Assembly (NCBI RefSeq): GCF_003574475.2
Contig: NZ_QLIS02000001.1
Location: forward strand, 124,001 to 188,000
Source: Pseudofrancisella aestuarii
GTDB taxonomy: Bacteria > Pseudomonadota > Gammaproteobacteria > Francisellales > Francisellaceae
DNA length: 64,000 nt
Direction: 5' to 3'
Part shown: piece after piece, positions 42,989 to 51,111 of the stretch
How positions within the stretch are numbered: the first letter of the stretch is position 1
Layout: each line of letters opens with the position of its first letter
Translations under genes and position numbers: made by a program
Notes under the pieces: generated by a model
The model's input: only the letters and a program-made list of their open reading frames with translations
Databases searched by the model: none
What the model was told of the DNA's origin: nothing

Positions 42989-44035
42989 ATGAATAAAAAA
43001 CAAATAAAAGCGGTATCTCTAATTTCTGGCGGCTTAGATTCCATGTTAGCGACAAAACTAATGCAAGATCAGGGTATCCACGTTGAAGGAATTAACTTTT
43101 TTACAGGTTTTTGTGTTGAAGGACATACCCATGCTATTCGTAAGCAGAAAGAAAATAAGCAAAAAAGGAATAATGCTCTTTGGGTGGCAGAGCAGCTTGG
43201 TATCCAACTACATATAATAGATGTGATTGAAGAGTATAAAGACGTGCTTTTGAATCCTAAATATGGATATGGTGCTAATATGAATCCATGTCTTGATTGT
43301 AAAATCTTTATGGTTCGTAAAGCAAAAGAATGGGCTAAAGAAAATGGCTTTGATTTTATTATAACTGGTGAGGTTATAGGTCAAAGACCGATGTCTCAAA
43401 GAAAGGACACAATGCCAGTTGTTCAGAAACAATCAGGAATTGATGATTTGTTATTAAGACCTTTGAGTGCTCTTAATTTGCCGGAAACTAAGCCAGAAAG
43501 AGAAGGTTGGGTTGATAGGTCTAAGCTTTTAGGCATAACTGGTAGAGGACGAAAAGATCAGATGAAACTTGCCAAAGACTGGGGTATTGATGATTATGCT
43601 TCTCCTGCAGGTGGTTGTTGTTTTTTAACAGATAAACAATATTCTGACAAACTAGTTGATTTATGGAAGTCAAGAAATTCTAGAGATTATGAGTTTGATG
43701 ACATTATGCTTTTAAAAGTTGGTAGACATATTCGCTTTAAACCAGATTTTAAATTAATCGTTGGAAGAGAAGAGGGTGAGAATAATTATTTAAATGGTTA
43801 TAAAAATCAGTTTGTTAGCGCATATTGCTCATCACATTCTGGCCCATTAGTTTTAATAGATGGAAAGTTTGATAAGAACGATGAAGAACTTACAGCTAGT
43901 ATTATTGGAAGATTTACTCAAGGAAAAACAGCTGATAGTGTAATAATAGTTTTTGGATATCTTGATGGCACAAATAAAGAAGTCACAATAAAGCCAATGG
44001 CTAGTGATGATATAAAAGAAGAGTGGTATGTCTGA
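42989..44035 (+). CDS. MnmA/ThiI-like PP-loop ATPase with NFACT-R-like tail
   Basis: 348 aa putative RNA thiolation enzyme. The PP-loop SGGLDS (13-18) would adenylate a uridine; Cys101/Cys104 (NPCLDCK) and Cys210-Cys211 (AGGCCFL) match the positions of the two catalytic cysteines of MnmA. The C-terminal third (about 232-310: DIMLLKVGRHIRFKPDFKL, VGREEGENNYL) looks like the NFACT-R RNA-binding domain. The stop overlaps the start of a TusA-like sulfur carrier by 8 bases, a ready sulfur donor. It differs in architecture from true MnmA (no TRAM-like barrel), so the target RNA is unknown. Fold and motifs seen; role inferred. Confidence 0.75.
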   Translation: MNKKQIKAVSLISGGLDSMLATKLMQDQGIHVEGINFFTGFCVEGHTHAIRKQKENKQKRNNALWVAEQLGIQLHIIDVIEEYKDVLLNPKYGYGANMNPCLDCKIFMVRKAKEWAKENGFDFIITGEVIGQRPMSQRKDTMPVVQKQSGIDDLLLRPLSALNLPETKPEREGWVDRSKLLGITGRGRKDQMKLAKDWGIDDYASPAGGCCFLTDKQYSDKLVDLWKSRNSRDYEFDDIMLLKVGRHIRFKPDFKLIVGREEGENNYLNGYKNQFVSAYCSSHSGPLVLIDGKFDKNDEELTASIIGRFTQGKTADSVIIVFGYLDGTNKEVTIKPMASDDIKEEWYV

Positions 44036-44258
44036 TATGCAAGAACTGAAACTAGAAAGACTATTGTGTCCTATGCCAGTTATAAAAACTCAAAATAAAC
44101 TAAGAAGTATGAAGTCTGGTGAGATCTTAAAAGTTATTTGTACAGATCCTGGAACTATGCATGATATTCCTGCTTGGTGTAGAGTAAATGGTTATAGTAT
44201 AGTTAAAGCAAGTAAAGAAAATGATGGCAAATTTGAATTTATTATAGAGGTTAAATAA
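44028..44258 (+). CDS. TusA-like sulfur carrier protein
   Basis: 76 aa. LLCPMPVIKTQNKLRSM (12-28) has the CPxP motif with Cys14, the persulfide carrier site of TusA, and the rest matches the two-layer alpha/beta fold with TDPGTMHDIPAWC (43-55). It overlaps the PP-loop ATPase upstream by 8 bases and the YcaR gene downstream by one base (TAATG). Probably delivers sulfur to the thiolation ATPase upstream rather than to the classical TusBCD-MnmA relay. Confidence 0.9.
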   Translation: MSDMQELKLERLLCPMPVIKTQNKLRSMKSGEILKVICTDPGTMHDIPAWCRVNGYSIVKASKENDGKFEFIIEVK

Positions 44259-44446
44259 TGGATCAATCAATATTAAATATGTTAGTGTGCCCAGTTTGTA
44301 AATCAAATTTACATTATGATAAAGCAAAAAATATATTAGTTTGCAAAGCTGATAAGTTAGCTTATCCAATAAAAAATAATATTCCAGTTATGTTAGTAGA
44401 AGAAGCTCAAAAGTTAAATATTGAAGAGATAAAGAAATATGGCTAA
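44258..44446 (+). CDS. ycaR: Trm112-like zinc-ribbon protein YcaR
   Basis: 62 aa. CPVC at 11-14 and a second Cys at 30 ([12 protein letters not shown]) form a partial zinc-ribbon; the family block [17 protein letters not shown] (35-51) is clear. E. coli ycaR also precedes kdsB. Small Trm112-type proteins stabilise or activate partner enzymes such as methyltransferases; the partner here is unknown. It overlaps kdsB by 8 bases. Confidence 0.9.
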   Translation: MDQSILNMLVCPVCKSNLHYDKAKNILVCKADKLAYPIKNNIPVMLVEEAQKLNIEEIKKYG

Positions 44447-45191
44447 ATATATTGTTATACCTGCAAGGTTAAAATCAACAAGACTTCCGAATAAAATGTT
44501 ACTAGATATAGCAGGGAAGCCTATGATCCAGAGAGTTTATGAACAAGCTATACAGGCTAAAGGCTTTGATGATGTCATAATAGCTACAGACTCTGTAGAG
44601 ATTAAAAACAAAGCCGAAGAGTTTGGTGCAAAAGTTGTTATGACTGCAGAAAATCATGAATCAGGAACAGATAGAATTGCTGAAGCAGTAGAAAAAATTG
44701 GATTATTAAATAATGATATAGTTGTTAATGTCCAAGGAGATGAGCCATTAATACCTATTAAAAATATAGAGCAAGCTGCTAATTTATTAGAGCAAAAAAC
44801 AGAGGCTGTAGTTTCTACTTTATGTGAACAAATCACTTCGAGTAAGGATGTTTATAATCCTAATAATGTAAAAGTAGTTTTTGATGATAATAAATATGCG
44901 CTATATTTTAGTAGGGCTCCAATTCCTTGGGAAAGAGGATTTTCAGAGGATAATATAGTAAACAAGGCTGAATATTTTAGACATATAGGAATTTATGGCT
45001 ATAGAGTTGAGTTTCTTAAACAATATTCAGAACTTTCTCGCTCACCTATTGAGCAGTATGAATCTTTAGAGCAATTAAGAGTTCTTTGGCATAGTAAGAA
45101 GATAGCGATAGAACATGCGCTAGAAAGCACACCGGCTGGAGTTGATACTTTAGCAGATTTAGAAAAAGTTAGGGAGTATTTTAATGTTTAA
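44439..45191 (+). CDS. kdsB: 3-deoxy-manno-octulosonate cytidylyltransferase
   Basis: Activates Kdo as CMP-Kdo for the lipopolysaccharide inner core. The nucleotide-binding start [28 protein letters not shown] (5-32) and the NVQGDEPLI segment (99-107) with the metal-binding Asp are complete, and HIGIYGYR is near 182. 250 aa, normal. It is linked to ycaR upstream and to a HIT protein downstream by short overlaps of 8 bases each. Confidence 0.97.
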   Translation: MAKYIVIPARLKSTRLPNKMLLDIAGKPMIQRVYEQAIQAKGFDDVIIATDSVEIKNKAEEFGAKVVMTAENHESGTDRIAEAVEKIGLLNNDIVVNVQGDEPLIPIKNIEQAANLLEQKTEAVVSTLCEQITSSKDVYNPNNVKVVFDDNKYALYFSRAPIPWERGFSEDNIVNKAEYFRHIGIYGYRVEFLKQYSELSRSPIEQYESLEQLRVLWHSKKIAIEHALESTPAGVDTLADLEKVREYFNV

Positions 45192-45594
45192 GCTAGATCA
45201 AAGATTAGAAAATGATACTTTTGAAGTGGCTGAGATTTTAGACTGTAAAGTTTTAGTTATAAATAACTCTTCTGTTCCTTGGTTTATAATTGTTCCTTTC
45301 ACAGAGAAGACAGAATGGTACCAGTTGGATGATTCTGTACAATACAATATAAATAGCATTATGAATAAGCTATCTGTGTTTTTAGAGAAAGAGTATAAGG
45401 TTCATAAGCTTAATATTGCTACTCTTGGAAATGTGGTTAAACAAATGCATATACATGTGGTGGGGCGTTTTAAAACTGATCCAGCATGGCCAGCTCCAGT
45501 ATGGGGTAACTTAAAAACTAAAGAATATACTGCTCAAGAGAAAGAGATAATTATAAAAAAGACGCTAAAAGTTTTAGAAGAGATTGAGTTATAG
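45184..45594 (+). CDS. HIT family protein
   Basis: 136 aa histidine-triad protein. The core reads [19 protein letters not shown] (88-106), with His-x-His and an Arg in place of the third histidine cluster, followed by PAPVWG, a pattern of the proteobacterial diadenosine-tetraphosphate hydrolase-like branch. Probably hydrolyses or transfers nucleotides from AMP-linked substrates. It overlaps kdsB by 8 bases and the convergent outer-membrane protein gene by 6. Confidence 0.88.
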   Translation: MFKLDQRLENDTFEVAEILDCKVLVINNSSVPWFIIVPFTEKTEWYQLDDSVQYNINSIMNKLSVFLEKEYKVHKLNIATLGNVVKQMHIHVVGRFKTDPAWPAPVWGNLKTKEYTAQEKEIIIKKTLKVLEEIEL

Positions 45595-46215
45595 AAAAGA
45601 ATATATTAATCCAGTAGTTACAATATTTACAGAAACTCCATTAAAAGTTCTCGCATAAATATAATTAACTCCTAAACTTAAATTATCAATAAATTTAATA
45701 GGTGTTCCTATACTAAATGGAAAAACTACAAAGCCAGTTTGGGTGTTATTACTTTCAAGGTAAGAAGAAGGAGCTCCTTTAGCATTTTCAATATTTTTTA
45801 TGCTATTGTGACTAAGTCCAGCTCCCACTCCAGCACCAAGTTCTAGATAGTCATTTATTTTATAATAATATTTCAGTATTCCCATATAATTATTGTTTAC
45901 TTGAGTTGTAGAGTAAGCATTTGATATTATTCCTGAATAACCAAATTCAGCCGCAAAACTTTCTGTAAATCTATAACCTGCGGTAGCAAATATTACTCCA
46001 CCCGCTGGTGATGAAGTAGCTTGCCCCCATCCACCACTTATTCCTATAAAAGGAGCAGGCTCAAAATCTTTGGTATTCATGTTGTCAAAATTATAGACAT
46101 TATAATATTCACTTTGATCTAATACATCTTCTTGCTCTAGTGTCTCAGAACTAAAACATATACTTGGTATAAGCAACAAGAGTATAAAAAAGAACTTATA
46201 ATGTTTATAAAACAT
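45589..46215 (-). CDS. Outer-membrane beta-barrel protein
   Basis: 208 aa with a signal peptide (MFYKHYKFFFILLLLIPSICFSS, cut near 23). The mature part alternates polar and hydrophobic residues with barrel-like strands ([61 protein letters not shown]) and ends in the C-terminal strand [10 protein letters not shown] with terminal-region Phe-Leu. It resembles small OmpA/OmpW-like 8-strand porins. Specific function unknown. An acidic linker (30-55) follows the signal peptide. Confidence 0.8.
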   Translation of the reverse strand: MFYKHYKFFFILLLLIPSICFSSETLEQEDVLDQSEYYNVYNFDNMNTKDFEPAPFIGISGGWGQATSSPAGGVIFATAGYRFTESFAAEFGYSGIISNAYSTTQVNNNYMGILKYYYKINDYLELGAGVGAGLSHNSIKNIENAKGAPSSYLESNNTQTGFVVFPFSIGTPIKFIDNLSLGVNYIYARTFNGVSVNIVTTGLIYSFL

Positions 46216-46291
46216 TCAATATCTTGATAATTAAAATACTTTTGAAAGAATATCAGTTAGATTAAATATTTATAATTGTTTATAGCAAAAA

Positions 46292-46978
46292 TTAAGAATT
46301 AGCTTTTGCTAATTTTATATCAGCATTAAGAGTTATTTCTGTAGCAACATCCATTGGTTGTTGACTATAATTTGAGGCTCTAGCTACACTCATTAAATTA
46401 ACAGTATCATTTCTCATAATCTGCTTAGACTGGTATGAAGAGAATGTGATGTCATGAATAGTATATTTCTCATCAAATTTTTGATTTAAGTTTTTAGTTT
46501 GTTCTTTAGCTTCAGCTAGCATTTCTAATCTTAGGTCATTTTTAGTATTTTCAATTTGTTCTAAAGTAGGTTTGTAATCGATAGATGAGATTTGATATTT
46601 TTTACCATTTGAACTTAATGAAGGAAGCTTTGTTGTAAGATTATTTATTTGATCAGAAGTTAAGCGATTCTTAAATAAGATATCTACATTTATCAAATCA
46701 TTAGGAGTTTTATTTTGACTATAGCTATATGTATCCCAATCTTTAGTATTCGTAATTTTATTTAGAGCTTCTTTTGTTTGCTGCTGAACTTTTGATAAAT
46801 CATCAGGAACTATTGTAGCATTTAGCTCTACAATTACAGAAGCATCATTTGCTTTTATAGTTTTTTCGGAAGTGATTGTATAGTTAAGGGTATCTAACTT
46901 GCTACAATCGTGATCTTTTGCAAAAGAAACTGCAGGAATAAAAGAGAGTGTTAATAATATAATATTAAGTTTTTTCAT
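46292..46978 (-). CDS. Exported SIMPL/DUF541-like protein
   Basis: 228 aa. ATG 46978 is preceded by GGAG at correct spacing; TTG 46990 is less likely. Signal peptide MKKLNIILLTLSFIPAVSFAKD. The body begins LNYTITSEKTIKANDASVIVELNATI and ends with MDVATEITLNADIKLA, like SIMPL-domain periplasmic proteins, which have an oscillating beta/alpha pattern. I am only moderately sure of the family. It lies 26 bases downstream of galK on the same strand, but that may be incidental. Confidence 0.6.
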   Translation of the reverse strand: MKKLNIILLTLSFIPAVSFAKDHDCSKLDTLNYTITSEKTIKANDASVIVELNATIVPDDLSKVQQQTKEALNKITNTKDWDTYSYSQNKTPNDLINVDILFKNRLTSDQINNLTTKLPSLSSNGKKYQISSIDYKPTLEQIENTKNDLRLEMLAEAKEQTKNLNQKFDEKYTIHDITFSSYQSKQIMRNDTVNLMSVARASNYSQQPMDVATEITLNADIKLAKANS

Positions 46979-47004
46979 GTTTTGCTCCAAAATATTTTAG
47001 ATCA

Positions 47005-48159
47005 TTAATTATGGTTTACAACTTTATGAGTACCATTGCAAGCTTTTGATATATAAAACAAAGGTTTTATTTTAAATCTATTAAAATAATTTTCTTCTAA
47101 GTAGTCTTTGTATTTTTCTAAAACATTTTCTTTAACTAGATGAATGGTGCTTCCACCAAAACCACCACCTGTCATTCTTGCTCCATAAACGCCATCAAAA
47201 GTTTTAGAAAGTTCTACTAAATAATCAAGCTCATCACAGCTGACTTTATAATCATTTTTTAAAGAATCATGGGATTGATACATAAGCTGCCCAAGCTTTT
47301 GCCAATCTTTTTCTTGCATTGCATTAGCAGCATTAAGGACTCTATTATTTTCGGTGAACACATGTTTTGCTAAGAGATATTTTTCTTTAGAAAAGTTTTC
47401 ATTTGTAATACTTAAAGAGTCATCTGTTAACTCTCTTAATGATTGTAAACCATTAAAACTAGCAATACTTTCACAATCTTGTCTACGTTGATTATAAGCA
47501 GACTCAGCAAGGTTATGCTTAATGTTAGTATCACAAATTAATAAATAAGTATCATTTAAATTAAAAGGAATATTTTTGTAGGAAAAATTTTCACAATCTA
47601 TTAATGTTGCATTATCTTTGCTGGAAAAAACGCATGCCATTTGATCCATAATTCCACATTTCGTGCCAATGTATTTATGTTCAACAAATTGAGCTATTTT
47701 AGTTATTTCTAAAGGAGATAGATTTAATTTATTTATTTGATTATAGGCATAAGCAAGAGCTGTAGTTAGTGAGGCAGATGAAGATAGTCCAGCACCAAAC
47801 GGTAAATTGCTATATATGTATATATCTACATTTGAATATTCTTTAGATAATGATCTATCAATTACTGTTTTAATAGTTCCTTTAATATAGTTTTGCCATG
47901 AGTTTTCTAGTTTTTTTTCTACATTCTTAGGATTAAAAGAAAATCTGTCATTTAAGTTTTTACTATATACATTTATATGGGAATCGCTGTTCTTAGCTAT
48001 AGCAATAAAAGTTCCCATATTTATAGCTATAGGCATTACGAAACCGTTATTATAATCAGTATGTTCTCCAATTATATTTACACGTCCAGGCGAAAAGTAT
48101 ATTTCAGGATTTTTTGAATAAAGCTTTTTAAACTCATCAAATATATTCATTTCAGACAC
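47005..48159 (-). CDS. galK: Galactokinase
   Basis: GHMP kinase that phosphorylates galactose for the Leloir pathway. PGRVNIIGEHTDYNNG (22-37) binds the sugar, PFGAGLSSSASL (about 117-128) is the ATP loop and GARMTGGGFGGS (about 336-347) is the third GHMP motif. 384 aa, normal. Its ATG overlaps the galT stop by one base, so galT-galK is an operon divergent from a sugar porter. Confidence 0.97.
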   Translation of the reverse strand: MSEMNIFDEFKKLYSKNPEIYFSPGRVNIIGEHTDYNNGFVMPIAINMGTFIAIAKNSDSHINVYSKNLNDRFSFNPKNVEKKLENSWQNYIKGTIKTVIDRSLSKEYSNVDIYIYSNLPFGAGLSSSASLTTALAYAYNQINKLNLSPLEITKIAQFVEHKYIGTKCGIMDQMACVFSSKDNATLIDCENFSYKNIPFNLNDTYLLICDTNIKHNLAESAYNQRRQDCESIASFNGLQSLRELTDDSLSITNENFSKEKYLLAKHVFTENNRVLNAANAMQEKDWQKLGQLMYQSHDSLKNDYKVSCDELDYLVELSKTFDGVYGARMTGGGFGGSTIHLVKENVLEKYKDYLEENYFNRFKIKPLFYISKACNGTHKVVNHN

Positions 48160-49196
48160 TAGATATCGACCTCAATATTTCTTAATGTTTCAGCAGCAAG
48201 CTCAGGAGTTATATCTCTTTGAGATTCACCAAGCATTTCAAAACCGACCATAAATTTTTTCACAGTGGCTGACCTTAATAATGGTGGATAGAAATGAGCA
48301 TGTAATTGCCAGAAATCATTTTTTTGAGCAAAGGGAGAGCCATGCCATCCCATTGAGTAAGGGAATGAAGTATTAAATAGTTTATCGTATTTAACTAAAA
48401 GGATTTTTAATATTTTAGAAAGGTTTTCAATCTGTCTCTTACTCAGATAATTTAGATGACAGCATGGAAATCTTGGAAGAAGTAATGTTTCATAAGGCCA
48501 AGTTGCCCAAAAAGGAACCACAACTACCCAATCACCATTTTTAGCTACTATACGATCTTTTTCTTTAATTTCTCTGTTTACATATTCAAGAAGTAAATTT
48601 TTATTATGACTCTTGTAAAAATCTTTTTGATGAATGTATTCTTTTTCAGCCTCAGTCGGTAAAAAGTCACAAGCCCAAATTTGCCCATGAGGGTGAGGGT
48701 TTGAGCAACCCATTATAGAGCCTTTATTTTCAAATACCTGTACCCATTGATACTGTTTACTCAAATTATCAACTTCTGAAACCCAAAGATCTATGACTTT
48801 TTTAATGTCTTCAATTTCCATAGAAGCCATAGTTAAGTTATGTTTTGGAGAAAAACAAATAACTTTAGCAATCCCATTAGCTTCTTCTAATTGGAATAGT
48901 TCATCTGAATTATAAATTTGATTAGAGTTTTCTTTAGTTAAAGCTGAAAAATCATTTTCAAAAATAAAAGTCTCATTATACTTTGGATTTATTTCATCAT
49001 TTGCTCTTTTGTTTTCAGGACATAGATAACAACTAGAATCATATTCAGGGGAAATATTAGTATTTTCTTTTTCTGCCTGACCTTGCCAAGGCCTAGATAA
49101 TCTATGTGGAGAAACAAGAACCCACTCTCCAGTTAAAGGATTTTTTCTACGATGTGAATAGTTAATTTGATTCTTTGAGTTAATTAATTTTGACAT
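48159..49196 (-). CDS. galT: Galactose-1-phosphate uridylyltransferase
   Basis: Swaps UMP between UDP-glucose and galactose 1-phosphate. The nucleophile histidine lies in NPHPHGQIWAC (about 166-176), CYLCPEN (56-62) supplies zinc-site cysteines, and the C-terminal QLHAHFYPPLLRS carries the second metal site. 345 aa, normal. It is the first gene of galT-galK. galE and galM are not in the window. Confidence 0.97.
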   Translation of the reverse strand: MSKLINSKNQINYSHRRKNPLTGEWVLVSPHRLSRPWQGQAEKENTNISPEYDSSCYLCPENKRANDEINPKYNETFIFENDFSALTKENSNQIYNSDELFQLEEANGIAKVICFSPKHNLTMASMEIEDIKKVIDLWVSEVDNLSKQYQWVQVFENKGSIMGCSNPHPHGQIWACDFLPTEAEKEYIHQKDFYKSHNKNLLLEYVNREIKEKDRIVAKNGDWVVVVPFWATWPYETLLLPRFPCCHLNYLSKRQIENLSKILKILLVKYDKLFNTSFPYSMGWHGSPFAQKNDFWQLHAHFYPPLLRSATVKKFMVGFEMLGESQRDITPELAAETLRNIEVDI

Positions 49197-49293
49197 GTTT
49201 TTAAAGACAATAAATGTTCTATATCTAAAATAGTTAGTATATCATTGAATTACTTTGCTGTATAAATATTTGTCTTGCACGAGGAATCATATT

Positions 49294-50682
49294 ATGACAA
49301 ACGAAACACCAGAAAAAATTAATTTTATAACCATTAGGATAGCTTTTATAGCTGCACTTGCCGGATTATTATTTGGTATGGATATTGGTTATGTTAATGG
49401 CTCTTTAAAGTTTATTGCTCAGACTTTTAGTCTTAATATTGATCAACAAGGTCACGTTTCTGGAGTGTTGTTGGTAGGAGCTGCCATTGGCGCTCTTGTT
49501 AGTGGATTTTTATCTAAAAGGTTTGGTAGAAGGAAGGTTTTATTAATTGCAGCAGCTATATTTTCAGTATTTACAATAGTTGGGATATTTGCACCAAATT
49601 ATGAAATTTTTATTTTTTCTAGGTTTGTACTTGGTAATGCAGTTGGTATAGCTTCTTTTATTGCACCATTATATTTATCTGAAATTTCACCTAAGAAATT
49701 CAGAGGTGCTTTAATAGCTATGTATCAATTAATGATTACAATAGGATTATTTCTAGTATTTTTAACTAATTCAGCACTTGAGCATACTCATTCATGGAGA
49801 TTGATGTTAGTTGTATTAGCTGTACCATCTGTATTAATGTTTTTAGGATGTTTATCTCTTCCAAGAAGTCCAAGATGGCTTGTACTAAAGGGTAAAGATG
49901 AAGAGGCAGAGTTTGTTCTTAAAAAAATTAGATTATGTGAGGTAGCAGCTGCAAGAGAGCTTGAGGAAATTAAACAAACAACGCATAAGGGAGAAAAGGT
50001 TTTTTCTCTACTTAAGCATAAGTTTTTTATAAAAATAGTTCTTTTAGGAATTGCTTTACAGGCATTTCAACAATTTACTGGTATGAATGCATTTATGTAT
50101 TACTCATCAGATATTTTTGGAATGGCAGGTTTTACTAACCCAGCTACGTCAACTATAGTAATTGGATTACTAAATATGTTGACTACTTTTATAGCTATTA
50201 GATATGTAGATAAATTTGGACGTAAGCCGATACTTTATTTTGGATTAACTCTTTTAATAACATCATGTTTAGTGGTGGGCGTGATTTTCAAAACACACTT
50301 TATGTATGGTGAACCAATGATGCTTTCTGAAAGTTTACAGTGGGTAGCTTTAATATTCTGCTTATTGTTCATTTTTGGATTTGCGATATCTATGGGGCCT
50401 GTCGTTTGGATTCTATGTGCTGAAATCCAACCTGTAGAAGGTCGTGATTTTGGTGTTACTGCTTCAACTATGGCTAACTGGATTTGTAATGCGATTATAG
50501 GAAACTTTGCATTAACTTGGTTAACTTTCTATCCAGCAAATACATTCTTTGGATTTGCTATATCTTGTTTAATTTGTGTGGTATTTGTTAAATTCTTTGT
50601 TCCAGAAACTAAAGATGTTTCTTTAGAGGAAATTGAGAATAATCTTAGAAGTGGAAAAAGACTAGCTCATATAGGACGTTAG
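49294..50682 (+). CDS. Sugar-proton symporter (GalP/XylE type MFS)
   Basis: 462 aa, twelve helices. ATG 49294 is chosen because GAGGAA is 8 bases upstream; an earlier in-frame TTG lacks this. Sugar-porter signatures: GFLSKRFGRRK (about 70-80), PLYLSEISPKKFRGAL (about 129-144), QAFQQFTGMNAFMYYS (about 260-275), RYVDKFGRKP (loop 8-9) and VPETKDVSLEEIE at the end. It is divergent from galT-galK across 97 bases, so galactose is the likely substrate. Confidence 0.92.
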   Translation: MTNETPEKINFITIRIAFIAALAGLLFGMDIGYVNGSLKFIAQTFSLNIDQQGHVSGVLLVGAAIGALVSGFLSKRFGRRKVLLIAAAIFSVFTIVGIFAPNYEIFIFSRFVLGNAVGIASFIAPLYLSEISPKKFRGALIAMYQLMITIGLFLVFLTNSALEHTHSWRLMLVVLAVPSVLMFLGCLSLPRSPRWLVLKGKDEEAEFVLKKIRLCEVAAARELEEIKQTTHKGEKVFSLLKHKFFIKIVLLGIALQAFQQFTGMNAFMYYSSDIFGMAGFTNPATSTIVIGLLNMLTTFIAIRYVDKFGRKPILYFGLTLLITSCLVVGVIFKTHFMYGEPMMLSESLQWVALIFCLLFIFGFAISMGPVVWILCAEIQPVEGRDFGVTASTMANWICNAIIGNFALTWLTFYPANTFFGFAISCLICVVFVKFFVPETKDVSLEEIENNLRSGKRLAHIGR

Positions 50683-50773
50683 ACTAGTTTCTATTTGTAT
50701 ATATTTTATAAATAATGTATTCTTGCTTTGATAATTTGTAATTGTGTAATAAACAATAATGAGGAATAGTAGT

Positions 50774-51052
50774 ATGAAAGCATCTGCAAGACACTTGTTA
50801 GTTCAGTCTGAAGAAGAATGTAAAAAAATCAAACAAGATATTATTGATGGTAAAGTTTCATTTGAAGAAGCTGCAAAAAAACACTCTTTATGCCCATCTG
50901 GAGCAAGAGGTGGTGATTTAGGTACTTTTTCTCAAGGTCAAATGGTTCCTGAATTTGATAAAGTTGTATTCAATGATGAACTTAATGTTGTTCATGGACC
51001 AGTTAAAACACAGTTTGGATATCATCTATTAGAAGTTACTTCTCGCGGATAA
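50774..51052 (+). CDS. ppiC: Parvulin-type peptidyl-prolyl isomerase
   Basis: 92 aa cytosolic parvulin like E. coli PpiC. RHLLVQSEEE (5-14), FEEAAKKHSLCPSGARGGDLGTF (about 33-55), GQMVPEFDKVVF and TQFGYHLLEV form the complete single domain. ATG 50774 is used because GAGGAA (50761-50766) is well spaced; the upstream ATG 50759 would include the ribosome-binding site in the gene. It has no signal peptide. Confidence 0.95.
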   Translation: MKASARHLLVQSEEECKKIKQDIIDGKVSFEEAAKKHSLCPSGARGGDLGTFSQGQMVPEFDKVVFNDELNVVHGPVKTQFGYHLLEVTSRG

Positions 51053-51054
51053 TC

Positions 51055-51083
51055 AAATAAAACTTATCAAAGGTTTTATTTCT
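51055..51083 (+). terminator. Candidate terminator after ppiC
   Basis: AAATAAAAC (51055-51063) and GTTTTATTT (51073-51081) form a perfect 9-pair, mostly A/T stem with a 9-base loop just after the ppiC stop. The T-rich right arm could act as the U-tract. The stem is weak in G+C. Confidence 0.4.
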
Positions 51084-51111
51084 CACTTATATTTTTTAGG
51101 TTAAATAATAA

